Part shown: piece after piece, positions 34,117-42,884 of the stretch
Layout of the letters: every line of letters starts with the position of its first letter
Numbering within the stretch: position 1 is the stretch's first letter
Origin: Citricoccus alkalitolerans
GTDB lineage: Bacteria; Actinomycetota; Actinomycetes; Actinomycetales; Micrococcaceae
Direction: 5' to 3'
Assembly: GCF_039528175.1 (NCBI RefSeq)
Contig: NZ_BAAALH010000001.1
Location: forward strand, 620,001-684,000
DNA: 64,000 nucleotides
Notes under the pieces: generated by a model
Seen by the model: only the letters and a program-made list of their open reading frames with translations
Databases searched by the model: none
Told to the model about the DNA's origin: nothing
Program-made: the position numbers and the translations under genes

Positions 34117-35930
34117 GCGGGATCCTCCACACGGCGCCGCCCGAGGACCACATCGGCGAGCTCCGGCAGGACGCGCGATGCGGCGAACCGTTGCGCGACC
34201 AGCTGACGTGCCTCCGTCGCCTCAACCTGCCACTGGGACAGGTCGTGGGTGGATTCATAGATGGAATCTGCCAGCGAGACGGCGTCCGGGGCCAACCAGC
34301 GGAGGGGATAGAGCAGGTCGGCGCCGGGCCAGGACAGAGAGCGAGGGAGCACCCCGTGGGCGGCTCCGTCCGGGAGCGTGAAGTGGAAGGACTCGAAATC
34401 ACTCGTGGACAGGGCGGTTCCGATCCGGCTGAACCAGGCGTCCATGTCCGGGCCGAACGGCTCGAAGCCCACCGCCGCCCCCAGGAGCGGATCGTTGTCG
34501 ATCCGCGCGAACTGGTCCCGGAAGTAGTCGCGCTCAGCGGGGCGATCGGCCATCCACGGGTACTCAGACGGCCTGCGGCCCTTGATGCTGAGGGTGTAGC
34601 GGTCGTCGGTGGAACGCAGCCGACGCAGGACATCGAGGGCCGTGTGGAGGCCCTTGCGGGACGGGACGATTCCCACCAGGCCGAGCCGGAACCGGCGCTC
34701 TGGCTCCACGGGGCCCTCGGGTGCCCCGGGTATGTCGACGGCGTTGGGCACCACCAGGCTTCGCGCAGCCGGCCAGGTGAAGTCGCGGACCACCTGACGG
34801 CGTAGATGCTCGGACACGAAGACCGCGGCGTCGATCCGATCGGCTCGGATCCGGGCGGGGAAATCTGTGGCGGCCTCCTGAAGGTGGAGACGAACGGTCA
34901 GCCGGGTGCCGTCCGGGACGTGGCGCGCATACCAGACCGCATTGCCCAGGGCCCATTCACACAGCACGGCATCGGCCCAGCCGGCGAGGCCCCGGCTCAG
35001 GCGCGGATCGTGGCGTTCGTGCCCGGCCCACTCGTCCAGCCGGACCTCGTGCCCTTCGCCCCGGAGGTGCTCGATCAGTCCGCTGGCGAATTTAAGGTCG
35101 TGCCCCGCGACCACCACACGGCGTCGCTCAGTGCCGACCACGAGCCCCGAGGAACGGGGGCGCTCAGGCCATGGACCGGGCACCGGCTCCAGCACTGTCG
35201 GATCGGCGCTGACGAGGGTATGGCGTGCTACCCGGCCGGCGACCCGTCGGTCGGAGGGCTGACCAAGATCCCCAGGCAGTGGTGCGGGGGCGGCATGGGG
35301 CAGAAGGGCCACTCCGGCGGCACCGGCCTCACGCGCCCAGGGCGACTGCAGGGGATCCGTGCCGGCGGGGACGGCGACGGCGGCGCACAGGCTGAGCAGG
35401 TCGGCGCGGCGTTCGCTGCCGGGGTCGTCGAGAACGAGACAGCCGCGGTGTGCCCCGGCATCCCGGAGCGATTGCGCCACATCGACAGCAGAGCCGTCGG
35501 TCACCACCACGAGGGTGTGCGGTCCGCGGCCGGCGTCCCCAGTGTCCGCAGCGGCACGGTCGGCGACGAGGGCCGCGGCGTCGGTGGTGTCGAAGCACCC
35601 GTCGCCGCCGGCCGGCGGATGTGTCCGGCTGACGTATAGGGCGAGCAGGTCAGAGGAGCGATCGCCGCCGTCGTTCCTGTTTCCGGTGTCTCCCCACAGC
35701 CAGCGGGCCAGTCCCCAGGCGGGCGGCAGGGGTATCACGCGGTTGCCGAGGGGCGCTGTCCGTCCGGGGGAGTCCTGCGTAGCCGGCCAGACGTCGTCGG
35801 GAACGCCGATCCGTCCGGCCCGGTCCCAGCGAGCACGCCTGCCGGTCAGGACGGCATCAGACCATCGCGACCCCACGGTCTGTGCGGCGCGGCGGAGGCG
35901 GGTGGCCGCGGCGCGGGCCGGACGAGTCAT
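34113..35930 (-). CDS. Glycosyltransferase, C-terminal half related to the 18791 protein
   Basis: About 605 aa. The N-terminal 270 residues are weakly conserved and Rossmann-like (HTLVVVTDGSAVDVAQSLRDAG). The C-terminal part is a GT-B unit: RRVVVAGHDLKFASGLIEHL, WADAVLCEWALGNAVWYARHV, LVVPNAVDIPG, LGLVGIVPSRKGLHTALDVLRRL, and ALSTSDFESFHFTLPDGAAHGVLP. The match to the second half of the 18791 protein is obvious by eye. The start is uncertain: ATG at 35930 gives a basic N terminus (TRPARAAATRLRRAAQTVG) like other cluster proteins, and ATG at 35975 overlaps the ATPase gene by 35 bases. Confidence 0.8.
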   Translation of the reverse strand: MTRPARAAATRLRRAAQTVGSRWSDAVLTGRRARWDRAGRIGVPDDVWPATQDSPGRTAPLGNRVIPLPPAWGLARWLWGDTGNRNDGGDRSSDLLALYVSRTHPPAGGDGCFDTTDAAALVADRAAADTGDAGRGPHTLVVVTDGSAVDVAQSLRDAGAHRGCLVLDDPGSERRADLLSLCAAVAVPAGTDPLQSPWAREAGAAGVALLPHAAPAPLPGDLGQPSDRRVAGRVARHTLVSADPTVLEPVPGPWPERPRSSGLVVGTERRRVVVAGHDLKFASGLIEHLRGEGHEVRLDEWAGHERHDPRLSRGLAGWADAVLCEWALGNAVWYARHVPDGTRLTVRLHLQEAATDFPARIRADRIDAAVFVSEHLRRQVVRDFTWPAARSLVVPNAVDIPGAPEGPVEPERRFRLGLVGIVPSRKGLHTALDVLRRLRSTDDRYTLSIKGRRPSEYPWMADRPAERDYFRDQFARIDNDPLLGAAVGFEPFGPDMDAWFSRIGTALSTSDFESFHFTLPDGAAHGVLPRSLSWPGADLLYPLRWLAPDAVSLADSIYESTHDLSQWQVEATEARQLVAQRFAASRVLPELADVVLGRRRVEDPA

Positions 35931-35940
35931 GGGCAACCGG

Positions 35941-36843
35941 TCACGGAGTGGCCGAGGACGGGGAGCGTTGGTCATTCCAGACGATCTCGGTGCGGACGAG
36001 TTCGCTGCGGCACTTGTCCCGGAGATCGGCGGCCTTCTTGTCATGCTTCTTGCCCATATGGCCGGCGTACTCCTGGTAGCGGCCAGTGACCTCCTCCGGT
36101 GTCCCGTCCATCAGCAGCTCGCCACGTTCGATCCAGATGGCCCGGGTACACATGTCGCGGATGGTGCCGAGGGAGTGACTGACGAGGAAGACGCAACCGG
36201 CCTGCTCGCGCAGCACATTGATGCGTTGGCGGGTGCGTTCTCGGAACTGGGCGTCACCGGTGTTCAGCGCCTCGTCGATCACGAGGATCTCCGGGTCCAC
36301 GCTGGTGGCGATGGCGAATTGCAAGCGGGAGGCCATGCCGGAGGAATAGGCCTTGAGCGGCAGATGGAGCGAGTCCTTCAGTCCGGACAACTCCACGATG
36401 GAATCGAACTTCTCATCCGCCTGCGCCCGCGTCATGCCCATGGCCAGGCAGCCCAGGACGATGTTGTCCTCCCCGGAGATCTGCGGGACGAGGGCAGCAT
36501 TGACCCCCAGCATGACGGGTGTGTCCGTGGCGTAGACGGATCCGCTGGTGGGGGCGAGCTGGCCGGTGACCAGTTTCATCAGTGTGGACTTGCCCGAACC
36601 GTTGGTGCCGATCACCCCCACGCTCTCGCCGTGCTCCACCACCAGGGACAGGGGCTTGAGTGCTTCGAGATGGGAGATCTCGACTCCGGACCCGGCGCGA
36701 CTGAGCCGGTCCCGCAAGGTCTGGTGCCGTGGGGCCGGCCGGATCGACCGCACCACATAGGTCATGGCGGCGGAGTCGATCACCACGGCCGCCTGGACCG
36801 AGGGCGAGGTGACCGCACTGGAGGCGACCTCTGCTGCCGTCAT
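35941..36843 (-). CDS. ABC transporter ATP-binding protein, polysaccharide export (TagH/Wzt type)
   Basis: This 300-residue ATPase energises export of a lipid-linked polysaccharide. Walker A is GTNGSGKST, the signature is YSSGMASRLQFAIAT, Walker B is ILVIDEAL followed by the NTGD loop, and the switch His is in LVSHSLGTI. YSSGM in place of LSGGQ is characteristic of the TagH/RfbB/Wzt group. There is no long C-terminal carbohydrate-binding domain, so recognition of a capped chain end is not expected. ATG at 36843 overlaps the permease stop by 4 bases; upstream in-frame codons to 36936 are not used. Confidence 0.92.
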   Translation of the reverse strand: MTAAEVASSAVTSPSVQAAVVIDSAAMTYVVRSIRPAPRHQTLRDRLSRAGSGVEISHLEALKPLSLVVEHGESVGVIGTNGSGKSTLMKLVTGQLAPTSGSVYATDTPVMLGVNAALVPQISGEDNIVLGCLAMGMTRAQADEKFDSIVELSGLKDSLHLPLKAYSSGMASRLQFAIATSVDPEILVIDEALNTGDAQFRERTRQRINVLREQAGCVFLVSHSLGTIRDMCTRAIWIERGELLMDGTPEEVTGRYQEYAGHMGKKHDKKAADLRDKCRSELVRTEIVWNDQRSPSSATP

Positions 36844-37727
36844 CACTTCTCCTGTCCGTAGCTTTCCTCGGCCTGCCAGAACAACACGGTCCCGACGACC
36901 AGCAGAACCAGGGTCCACGCGCCGAGGACGAGCCATCGGTTCGGGTCCGGCCAGGTGTCATACAACAGACTGTCGCGGGCGATCTCCAGGATGCAGTACA
37001 TCGGGTTCAAATGCATGATGAAGAGGATCGTGGGGTGGTCGGCGAAACGGTCGATGCTGAAGAAGACGGCGGACAGGTACAGCCAGATCCTGGTGCCGAA
37101 GGTGATGAGGTTGGTCACGTCGTTGAAGCGGGTGACCAGGCGGGCCAGGATCAGACTCAGACCGAGGTTGAACAGGAACTGCACCCCTACCAGCGGGATG
37201 AAGAGCAGCCACTTCCAGGACACTATTTCGAGCGGGGGGAAGGCGAGGATCAACACGAACATCGTGATGAACGCAGGTATCTGCACCATGAGTTCCCGGA
37301 CGTTCACGGCCAGGGCCAGCGTCGCCCGGGGAAAGGAGAAGGCTCGAACGACGGAGCGGTTGCTGATGATCGCCTTGGATCCGCTGGTGATCGCCGAGGA
37401 GGTGAAGCGGAACATGAACACGCCGATGATCAGGTAGGCGATGAAGTTCTCGATGCCGCGGCCGGTCCCCAGGAGCAGGCCGAAGACGAAGAAGTACGTG
37501 GCGCCGTTGAGGATCGGGTTCAGCACCAGCCAGATCTGGCCCAGCGAATTGGTGCTGTTGCCCCCGGCGATCCGTGATTTCGAGTCGAAGAGGACGAAGC
37601 TCCGGAACTCCCAGATCTGGCGCAGGTAACGCCACAGGCTTGGCCTGGCGCCGACGCGGATCAAACCGTTCCGATCAAGGGCGATCGTGCGGGTTCCGGA
37701 GTCCCCGGTGTCTTCGGTGGTGTTCAC
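36843..37727 (-). CDS. ABC-2 type polysaccharide export permease (TagG/Wzm type)
   Basis: The 294-residue membrane protein has about six hydrophobic segments (for example LVLNPILNGATYFFVFGLLLG, FIAYLIIGVFMFRFTSSAI, IPAFITMFVLILAF, LLFIPLVGVQFLFNLGLSLILARLV, WTLVLLVVGTVLFW). The RDVTNL-like loop FNDVTNLITFGTRIWLYLSAVFFSI and the MYCILEIARDSLL segment are typical of polysaccharide ABC-2 permeases. With the ATPase downstream it would export the finished or growing polymer. It is the first gene of the minus-strand operon and has a good -10 (TATACT) upstream. Confidence 0.9.
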   Translation of the reverse strand: MNTTEDTGDSGTRTIALDRNGLIRVGARPSLWRYLRQIWEFRSFVLFDSKSRIAGGNSTNSLGQIWLVLNPILNGATYFFVFGLLLGTGRGIENFIAYLIIGVFMFRFTSSAITSGSKAIISNRSVVRAFSFPRATLALAVNVRELMVQIPAFITMFVLILAFPPLEIVSWKWLLFIPLVGVQFLFNLGLSLILARLVTRFNDVTNLITFGTRIWLYLSAVFFSIDRFADHPTILFIMHLNPMYCILEIARDSLLYDTWPDPNRWLVLGAWTLVLLVVGTVLFWQAEESYGQEK

Positions 37728-37797
37728 CTAGGTCCTTCCGTTCAAGTGTGGCTCGCGCCATCCTGCCGGCGCGGCAACATGGCTGACGCCGACGGAC

Positions 37798-37803
37798 AGT
37801 ATA
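37798..37803 (-). promoter_or_regulatory. Putative -10 element of the ABC exporter operon
   Basis: Read on the minus strand the hexamer is TATACT, one base from consensus, about 70 bases before the permease start. It lies in a 218-base divergent region shared with wecB. A plus-strand CATAGT at 37869-37874 and TAGGCT at 37883-37888 are candidates for wecB. No other gene is seen here. Confidence 0.45.
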
Positions 37804-37945
37804 GCAACGCAGACCAGGCAGTCCGTGGGACGCGGACAGCGTCGACCGGGTCACGGCGGGTCAGAACCCATAGTCTGCCCCGTAGGCTGGGAGGCAACAA
37901 ACGGCGGGCCATCACCCGCACCGGAATGAGGAGTGCGTACACACC

Positions 37946-39100
37946 GTGAACCAAGGACAGTTGAAGATCATGCCGATCTACGGCACCCGCCCGGAGGCCA
38001 TCAAGATGGCTCCCATCATCAAGGCGCTGCAGGAGTCGGATGACATCGATTGCGAGGTGGCGGTCACCGGCCAGCACCGGGAGATGTTGGATCAGGTCAA
38101 CGAACTCTTCGGCATCGCCCCGGACCACGACCTCAACATCATCCGTCCCCGCCAGACGCTCAACGGTGTGATGACGCGGACCATCGACGGCCTGGACGCC
38201 CTCTTCGAGCACGTGAAGCCGGACGCGGTGGTGGTCCAGGGTGACACGACCACCTCGACGGCTGGCGCGATCGCCGCGTTCTACCGGGGCATCCCCGTGG
38301 TGCATGTGGAGGCAGGCCTGCGCAGCTTCGATCTCTTCTCGCCCTTCCCGGAGGAGGCGAACCGCAAGATGACCACCCAGGTGGCCAGCCTCCACCTTGC
38401 CCCCACCACGACCAGCCGGGACAACCTGCTGCGCGAGGCGGTCAACCCCGACGACATCGTGGTCACCGGTAACACGGTGATCGATGCGCTGTACGAGGTA
38501 GTGGAGAAGGCGGTGCCGTTCTCCGACCCGCAACTTCAAGAGCTAGCGGACAGCGGACGCCGTCTCGTGCTGGTGACCACGCACCGGCGTGAGAACCAGG
38601 GCGAGGCGATGCGCGGCGTCGGCCGGGCCCTGGCCCGGTTGTCGGAGCAGTACCCGGACGTGGACTTCGTGCTGCCGGCCCACCGCAACCCGGTGGTCCG
38701 GGAAGCCATCCTCCCGGAGGTCGAGGGACGGACCAACGTGATCGTGACCGAGCCGCTCGCCTACGGCGAGTTCACGCACCTGCTGTCCGTGGCCCACGTG
38801 GTCCTCACGGACTCCGGCGGCGTGCAGGAGGAGGCGCCCGGTCTCGGCAAGCCCGTCCTGGTCATGCGTGAGAACACGGAGCGTCCCGAGGCCGTCACCG
38901 CCGGAACGGTGAAGCTGATCGGCACGGACGAGGAGCGTGTTGTCACCGAGGTCTCGACCCTGCTGAACGATTCCGAGGCCTATGCGGTCATGGCCAACGC
39001 GGTGAACCCCTACGGTGACGGCCGCGCCGCGGTGCGCACCGTGGCAGCCGTGCGGGCCCTGCTCGGTCGCGGGGAACGCCTACCGGACTTCGCCGACTGA
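37946..39100 (+). CDS. wecB: UDP-N-acetylglucosamine 2-epimerase (non-hydrolysing)
   Basis: The enzyme interconverts UDP-GlcNAc and UDP-ManNAc; related WbpI enzymes epimerise UDP-GlcNAc3NAcA. The 384-residue protein has YGTRPEAIKMAPI, TGQHREMLDQV, VQGDTTTS, HVEAGLRSFD, FPEEANRKM, TTHRRENQGE and TDSGGVQEEAPGLGKPVL, all family motifs. Start is GTG at 37946 behind GAGGAG-like sequence (ATGAGGAG at 37926-37933, a long spacing). It is the only epimerase in the locus and could serve WecC, the diacetamido uronic acid route, or both. The stop is 25 bases from smc. Confidence 0.92.
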   Translation: MNQGQLKIMPIYGTRPEAIKMAPIIKALQESDDIDCEVAVTGQHREMLDQVNELFGIAPDHDLNIIRPRQTLNGVMTRTIDGLDALFEHVKPDAVVVQGDTTTSTAGAIAAFYRGIPVVHVEAGLRSFDLFSPFPEEANRKMTTQVASLHLAPTTTSRDNLLREAVNPDDIVVTGNTVIDALYEVVEKAVPFSDPQLQELADSGRRLVLVTTHRRENQGEAMRGVGRALARLSEQYPDVDFVLPAHRNPVVREAILPEVEGRTNVIVTEPLAYGEFTHLLSVAHVVLTDSGGVQEEAPGLGKPVLVMRENTERPEAVTAGTVKLIGTDEERVVTEVSTLLNDSEAYAVMANAVNPYGDGRAAVRTVAAVRALLGRGERLPDFAD

Positions 39101-39125
39101 CCATCCATCACGAGACCCCGCGCCC

Positions 39126-42100
39126 ATGTACCTGAAGACGTTGACCGTCCGCGGCTTCAAATCCTTCGCCTCGGCCACCACCTTCCAATTCGAACCCGGT
39201 GTGACTGCGGTGGTGGGGCCCAACGGCTCGGGCAAGTCCAACGTGGTGGACGCCCTCTCCTGGGTGATGGGGGAGCAGGGCGCGAAGAACCTGCGCGGCG
39301 GGAAAATGGAGGACGTCATCTTCGCCGGGACCTCCGGGCGGGCCCCGCTGGGGCGGGCCCAGGTGTCCCTGACCATTGACAACGCGGACGGTGCCCTGCC
39401 GATCGAGTACTCGGAGGTCACCATCTCCCGCACGCTGTTCCGCAGTGGTGGGTCGGAATACGCCATCAACGGCAGTTCCTGCCGTCTGCTGGACATCCAG
39501 GAGCTGCTGTCCGACTCCGGTCTCGGCCGGGAGATGCACGTGATCGTGGGCCAGGGCCAGTTGGACCGGATCCTGCAGGCCAGTCCGGAGGAACGCCGCG
39601 GCTTCATCGAGGAGGCCTCGGGGGTGCTCAAACACCGCCGGCGCAAGGAGCGCAGCGTCCGCAAGCTCGAGTCGATGCGCACCAACCTGGACCGCGTCCG
39701 GGACCTCTCCGAGGAGGTGCGCCGTCAGCTCGGGCCGTTGTCCAAACAGGCCAAGACGGCCCGCAAGGCGCAGCGGATCCAGTTCGATGTCCGTGATGCT
39801 CGCTCCCGTCTGCTCGCGGACGACCTGTTCCGGCAGCAGGCGGCTCTGGAGCAGTTGGGTGCCGGAGACCAGGAGCTCGAGCAGGCTGTCACCGCCGCGG
39901 AGGGCGAGGTCGCCCGGGCCGAGGAGGCCGCAGCCGAGTTGGCCACGGACGTCGCCACGGCCAGTCAGGCCTCCGTGGCAGCCCGTGACCACTGGTACCG
40001 GCTCTCGACCCTGGCCGAACGGTACCGTTCCCTGGGTGCCGTGGCCGCCGAGCGGGAACGCTCCCGCAGTCAGCCGGTCCCGGCGCCGTCGGGCCCGGAC
40101 CCGGAGACGGCGCGGGGCCTTGCCGACCGGGCCGGGACCGAGGCAGCAGAAGCCGAGACCGCCGTGGTGACGGCCCAGTCTGAGCTCGAGCGGGCCTCCA
40201 CGGAGCGCCAACGTACCGAAGCGGCGGCCCGGGCGGCATCGGAGACCTACACGCGCCTCCTGCAACAGGCCGCGGACCGGCGCCAGGCCGCCGCCGTCGC
40301 GGCGGGTCGCATTGAGGCCGCCAAGGCGACCGAGCAGTCCCTCCGGGCGCAGTGGGAGAAGGCAACCGCCCGGCTGACGGACAGTGATCGTGCCGCGCAG
40401 TCGCTGCGTGCCGAACTGGCGGACCACCAGAACCGCCTGGCCGGCTCGCTCGACTCCGAGGAGGAACTCGACTCTGTCTATGAGGCCGCGGCCGAGACTG
40501 CCGATCGGCTGCGCGAACGCCTGGCCCGGCTCGACGAGGCACTCGCCGCCGCCGAATCGGACCAGGGCGCCGCCCAGGCCCGTCGGGACGCTTTGTCCGA
40601 GGCTCTCCAACCGGAGGCCGGAGCCGCCGTGACGGCTCTCGGAGACCTGGCCCCCACCGCACTCGCCGAGGTGCTGACCGTGGAAGGCGGCTGGGAGGCC
40701 GCCATCGCCGCCGCCCTCGGCGGACCTGCGGAGCAGCTCGTCCTCGGCGGCCTCGCCCCGGCCGTCGAGGCCGCCGGTCGGCTGGCCGACGCCGGAGCGG
40801 CAGACGCGCGCCTGCTGTTCCCCTGGGTGCCGGGCACGGACGCCTCAGCCTCTTCCACGGCCACCAGCGCCGTCTCCGCGGCGCCAGGGTCCGAACTCCC
40901 CGAGGGGGCGACGGACGCGTGGTCCGTGGTCCAGCTTCACGAACGGAACGCGCCGATCGCCGGCGCCGCCTCGGAACCGTCGGGTGCGGAACACATGGTC
41001 GGGGACACCGTGCGGTCCCTGCTGGCCGGGACGGTGCTCGTGGAGGACCTGGCCACGGCCACCGGGCTCCTGGACGGCGGACTGCTTCCGGCGTTCTACC
41101 GGGGTGTGCCGGTCCGCCTGGCCACCCGGGACGGGCACGTGGTGGGTCCGGGATGGGCGGACGGCCGCGGGGCCGGATCCGGCAGTCGGCTGGAGCGTCA
41201 GGCCGCGGCAGACCAGGCGGCCGGGGTGGCGGAGCAGGCCACTCATGATGTCGAGCGGCTCCGGTTCCAGCGCTTGGGACTGGCCAGGGAGGCCGAGGAG
41301 GCCACCGCTGCCGAGACCGCCGCACTCGAGGCTCTCGACGCCTCCGATGCCCGCTTCACGGCGGTCACCGAGGAACTGGCCCGGCTCAACCAGCAGTTGG
41401 CCCATGCGGACGACGGTGTGGAACGCCAGCGTACCGAGCTCACAGCCCTGCAGGACCGTCTCACGGAGGCGACGGCCGGCGTCGGGCGGGCTGAGGAGGA
41501 GGCGCGACGGGCCGGGACTGCCGCCACCGCGGAACCGACCGGTCCGGAAGAACCGACCATGGAATCATCAGCAGACACGTCGGCCATTCCCGACCCGGAG
41601 GCGAGGGACATCGCGGAGGAGCGGGCCGGCCTCGCCCGGCACCAGGAGACCGAGGCACGGTTGGCGCTGAGGGCCGCGGAGACCAGCCGGTCCCAGCTCG
41701 TCGCGCGGGCCGAGCAGGCGCGACGCCAGGTCTCGGCGACCACGCTGGCCCACCAGGAGCGCGAGCGGGCCGAGCAGCAGCGACGGGCCTGGCTGACTCG
41801 GGTCTCGGCGGTCACCCACGCACTGGCACAGGCCCTGGAACGCGTGCAGGACGCCGTGGCCCGCGCCGATCAGGACCGCACGGAACTGGACCGCCGTGGC
41901 GAGGAACTCGCGGCGCGGCGGCAACAGCTCCAGCGCACCGCTGAGCACCACCGCTCCGTGGTGGCGCAGGCCAAGGACCGCCTGCACGCGGCCCGGATGG
42001 CGCGGCAGGAACAGCAGCTCAAGCTGGACCAGCTGCGGGAGAAGTCCCTCGATGACCTCGGCATGACCGGGGACTACCTGCTCGAGAACTTCGGCCCGCA

Positions 42101-42884
42101 CGTGCCGGTCCCGCTGGCACCGCCCGCGGAGCGGGGTGAGGCCGGCGCCGGGCCCGCCGAGTCCGCCGATCCCGGCCCAGAGACCGACACTGAGCCCGAG
42201 ACGGTGTCCTACGACCGCGCCGAACAGCAGAAGCGGCTGCGCCGGGCCGAGCGTGAACTGTCCGCGCTCGGCCGGGTCAACCCGCTGGCGCTGGAGGAGT
42301 ATGCAGCCGTGGAGGAACGGCACCGCTTCCTGTCCGGTCAGCTCGAGGACCTGGACTCCAGTCGACGCGACCTCCTGAAGATCATCCAGGACGTGGATGA
42401 CACGGTGCTGCGGGTGTTCTCCGCCGCGTTCGAGGACACCGCCGCCCAGTTCCAGCATGTCTTCGCCACCCTGTTCCCCGGCGGAGAGGGTCGGCTGTTC
42501 CTGACGGATCCGGACAACCTGCTCGAGTCGGGCGTCGAGGTCGAGGCCCGGCCCGCGGGCAAGAAGGTCAAGCGGCTGTCCCTGTTGTCCGGCGGTGAAC
42601 GCTCACTGGCCGCCGTCGCCATGCTCGTGGCGATCTTCAAGGCCCGGCCCAGCCCGTTCTACGTGATGGACGAGGTGGAGGCCGCCTTGGACGACACCAA
42701 CCTCGGACGACTGCTGGAGATCTTCCGGGAGCTGCAGCAGGACAGCCAGCTGATCATCATCACCCACCAGAAGCGCACCATGGAGGTCGCGGACGCGCTT
42801 TACGGCGTCTCCATGCGCGGTGACGGCGTCAGTACCGTCATCAGCCAGCGTCTGGAGGCGCTGCGGGCCGCTCCGGCGGACTGA
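39126..42884 (+). CDS. smc: Chromosome segregation protein SMC
   Basis: This is the core of the bacterial condensin complex, 1252 aa. The N-terminal head has the SMC opening MYLKTLTVRGFKSFA and Walker A GPNGSGKSN. Long coiled-coil arms flank a hinge near residues 500-690 that has a Ser/Ala-rich insert. The C-terminal head has the signature LSLLSGGERSLAAVAML and Walker B PFYVMDEVEAALDDTN. The ATG at 39126 is used; an upstream in-frame ATG lies inside wecB. The 3' end overlaps the convergent MFS gene by 44 bases. ScpA and ScpB are not in the window. Confidence 0.96.
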   Translation: MYLKTLTVRGFKSFASATTFQFEPGVTAVVGPNGSGKSNVVDALSWVMGEQGAKNLRGGKMEDVIFAGTSGRAPLGRAQVSLTIDNADGALPIEYSEVTISRTLFRSGGSEYAINGSSCRLLDIQELLSDSGLGREMHVIVGQGQLDRILQASPEERRGFIEEASGVLKHRRRKERSVRKLESMRTNLDRVRDLSEEVRRQLGPLSKQAKTARKAQRIQFDVRDARSRLLADDLFRQQAALEQLGAGDQELEQAVTAAEGEVARAEEAAAELATDVATASQASVAARDHWYRLSTLAERYRSLGAVAAERERSRSQPVPAPSGPDPETARGLADRAGTEAAEAETAVVTAQSELERASTERQRTEAAARAASETYTRLLQQAADRRQAAAVAAGRIEAAKATEQSLRAQWEKATARLTDSDRAAQSLRAELADHQNRLAGSLDSEEELDSVYEAAAETADRLRERLARLDEALAAAESDQGAAQARRDALSEALQPEAGAAVTALGDLAPTALAEVLTVEGGWEAAIAAALGGPAEQLVLGGLAPAVEAAGRLADAGAADARLLFPWVPGTDASASSTATSAVSAAPGSELPEGATDAWSVVQLHERNAPIAGAASEPSGAEHMVGDTVRSLLAGTVLVEDLATATGLLDGGLLPAFYRGVPVRLATRDGHVVGPGWADGRGAGSGSRLERQAAADQAAGVAEQATHDVERLRFQRLGLAREAEEATAAETAALEALDASDARFTAVTEELARLNQQLAHADDGVERQRTELTALQDRLTEATAGVGRAEEEARRAGTAATAEPTGPEEPTMESSADTSAIPDPEARDIAEERAGLARHQETEARLALRAAETSRSQLVARAEQARRQVSATTLAHQERERAEQQRRAWLTRVSAVTHALAQALERVQDAVARADQDRTELDRRGEELAARRQQLQRTAEHHRSVVAQAKDRLHAARMARQEQQLKLDQLREKSLDDLGMTGDYLLENFGPHVPVPLAPPAERGEAGAGPAESADPGPETDTEPETVSYDRAEQQKRLRRAERELSALGRVNPLALEEYAAVEERHRFLSGQLEDLDSSRRDLLKIIQDVDDTVLRVFSAAFEDTAAQFQHVFATLFPGGEGRLFLTDPDNLLESGVEVEARPAGKKVKRLSLLSGGERSLAAVAMLVAIFKARPSPFYVMDEVEAALDDTNLGRLLEIFRELQQDSQLIIITHQKRTMEVADALYGVSMRGDGVSTVISQRLEALRAAPAD

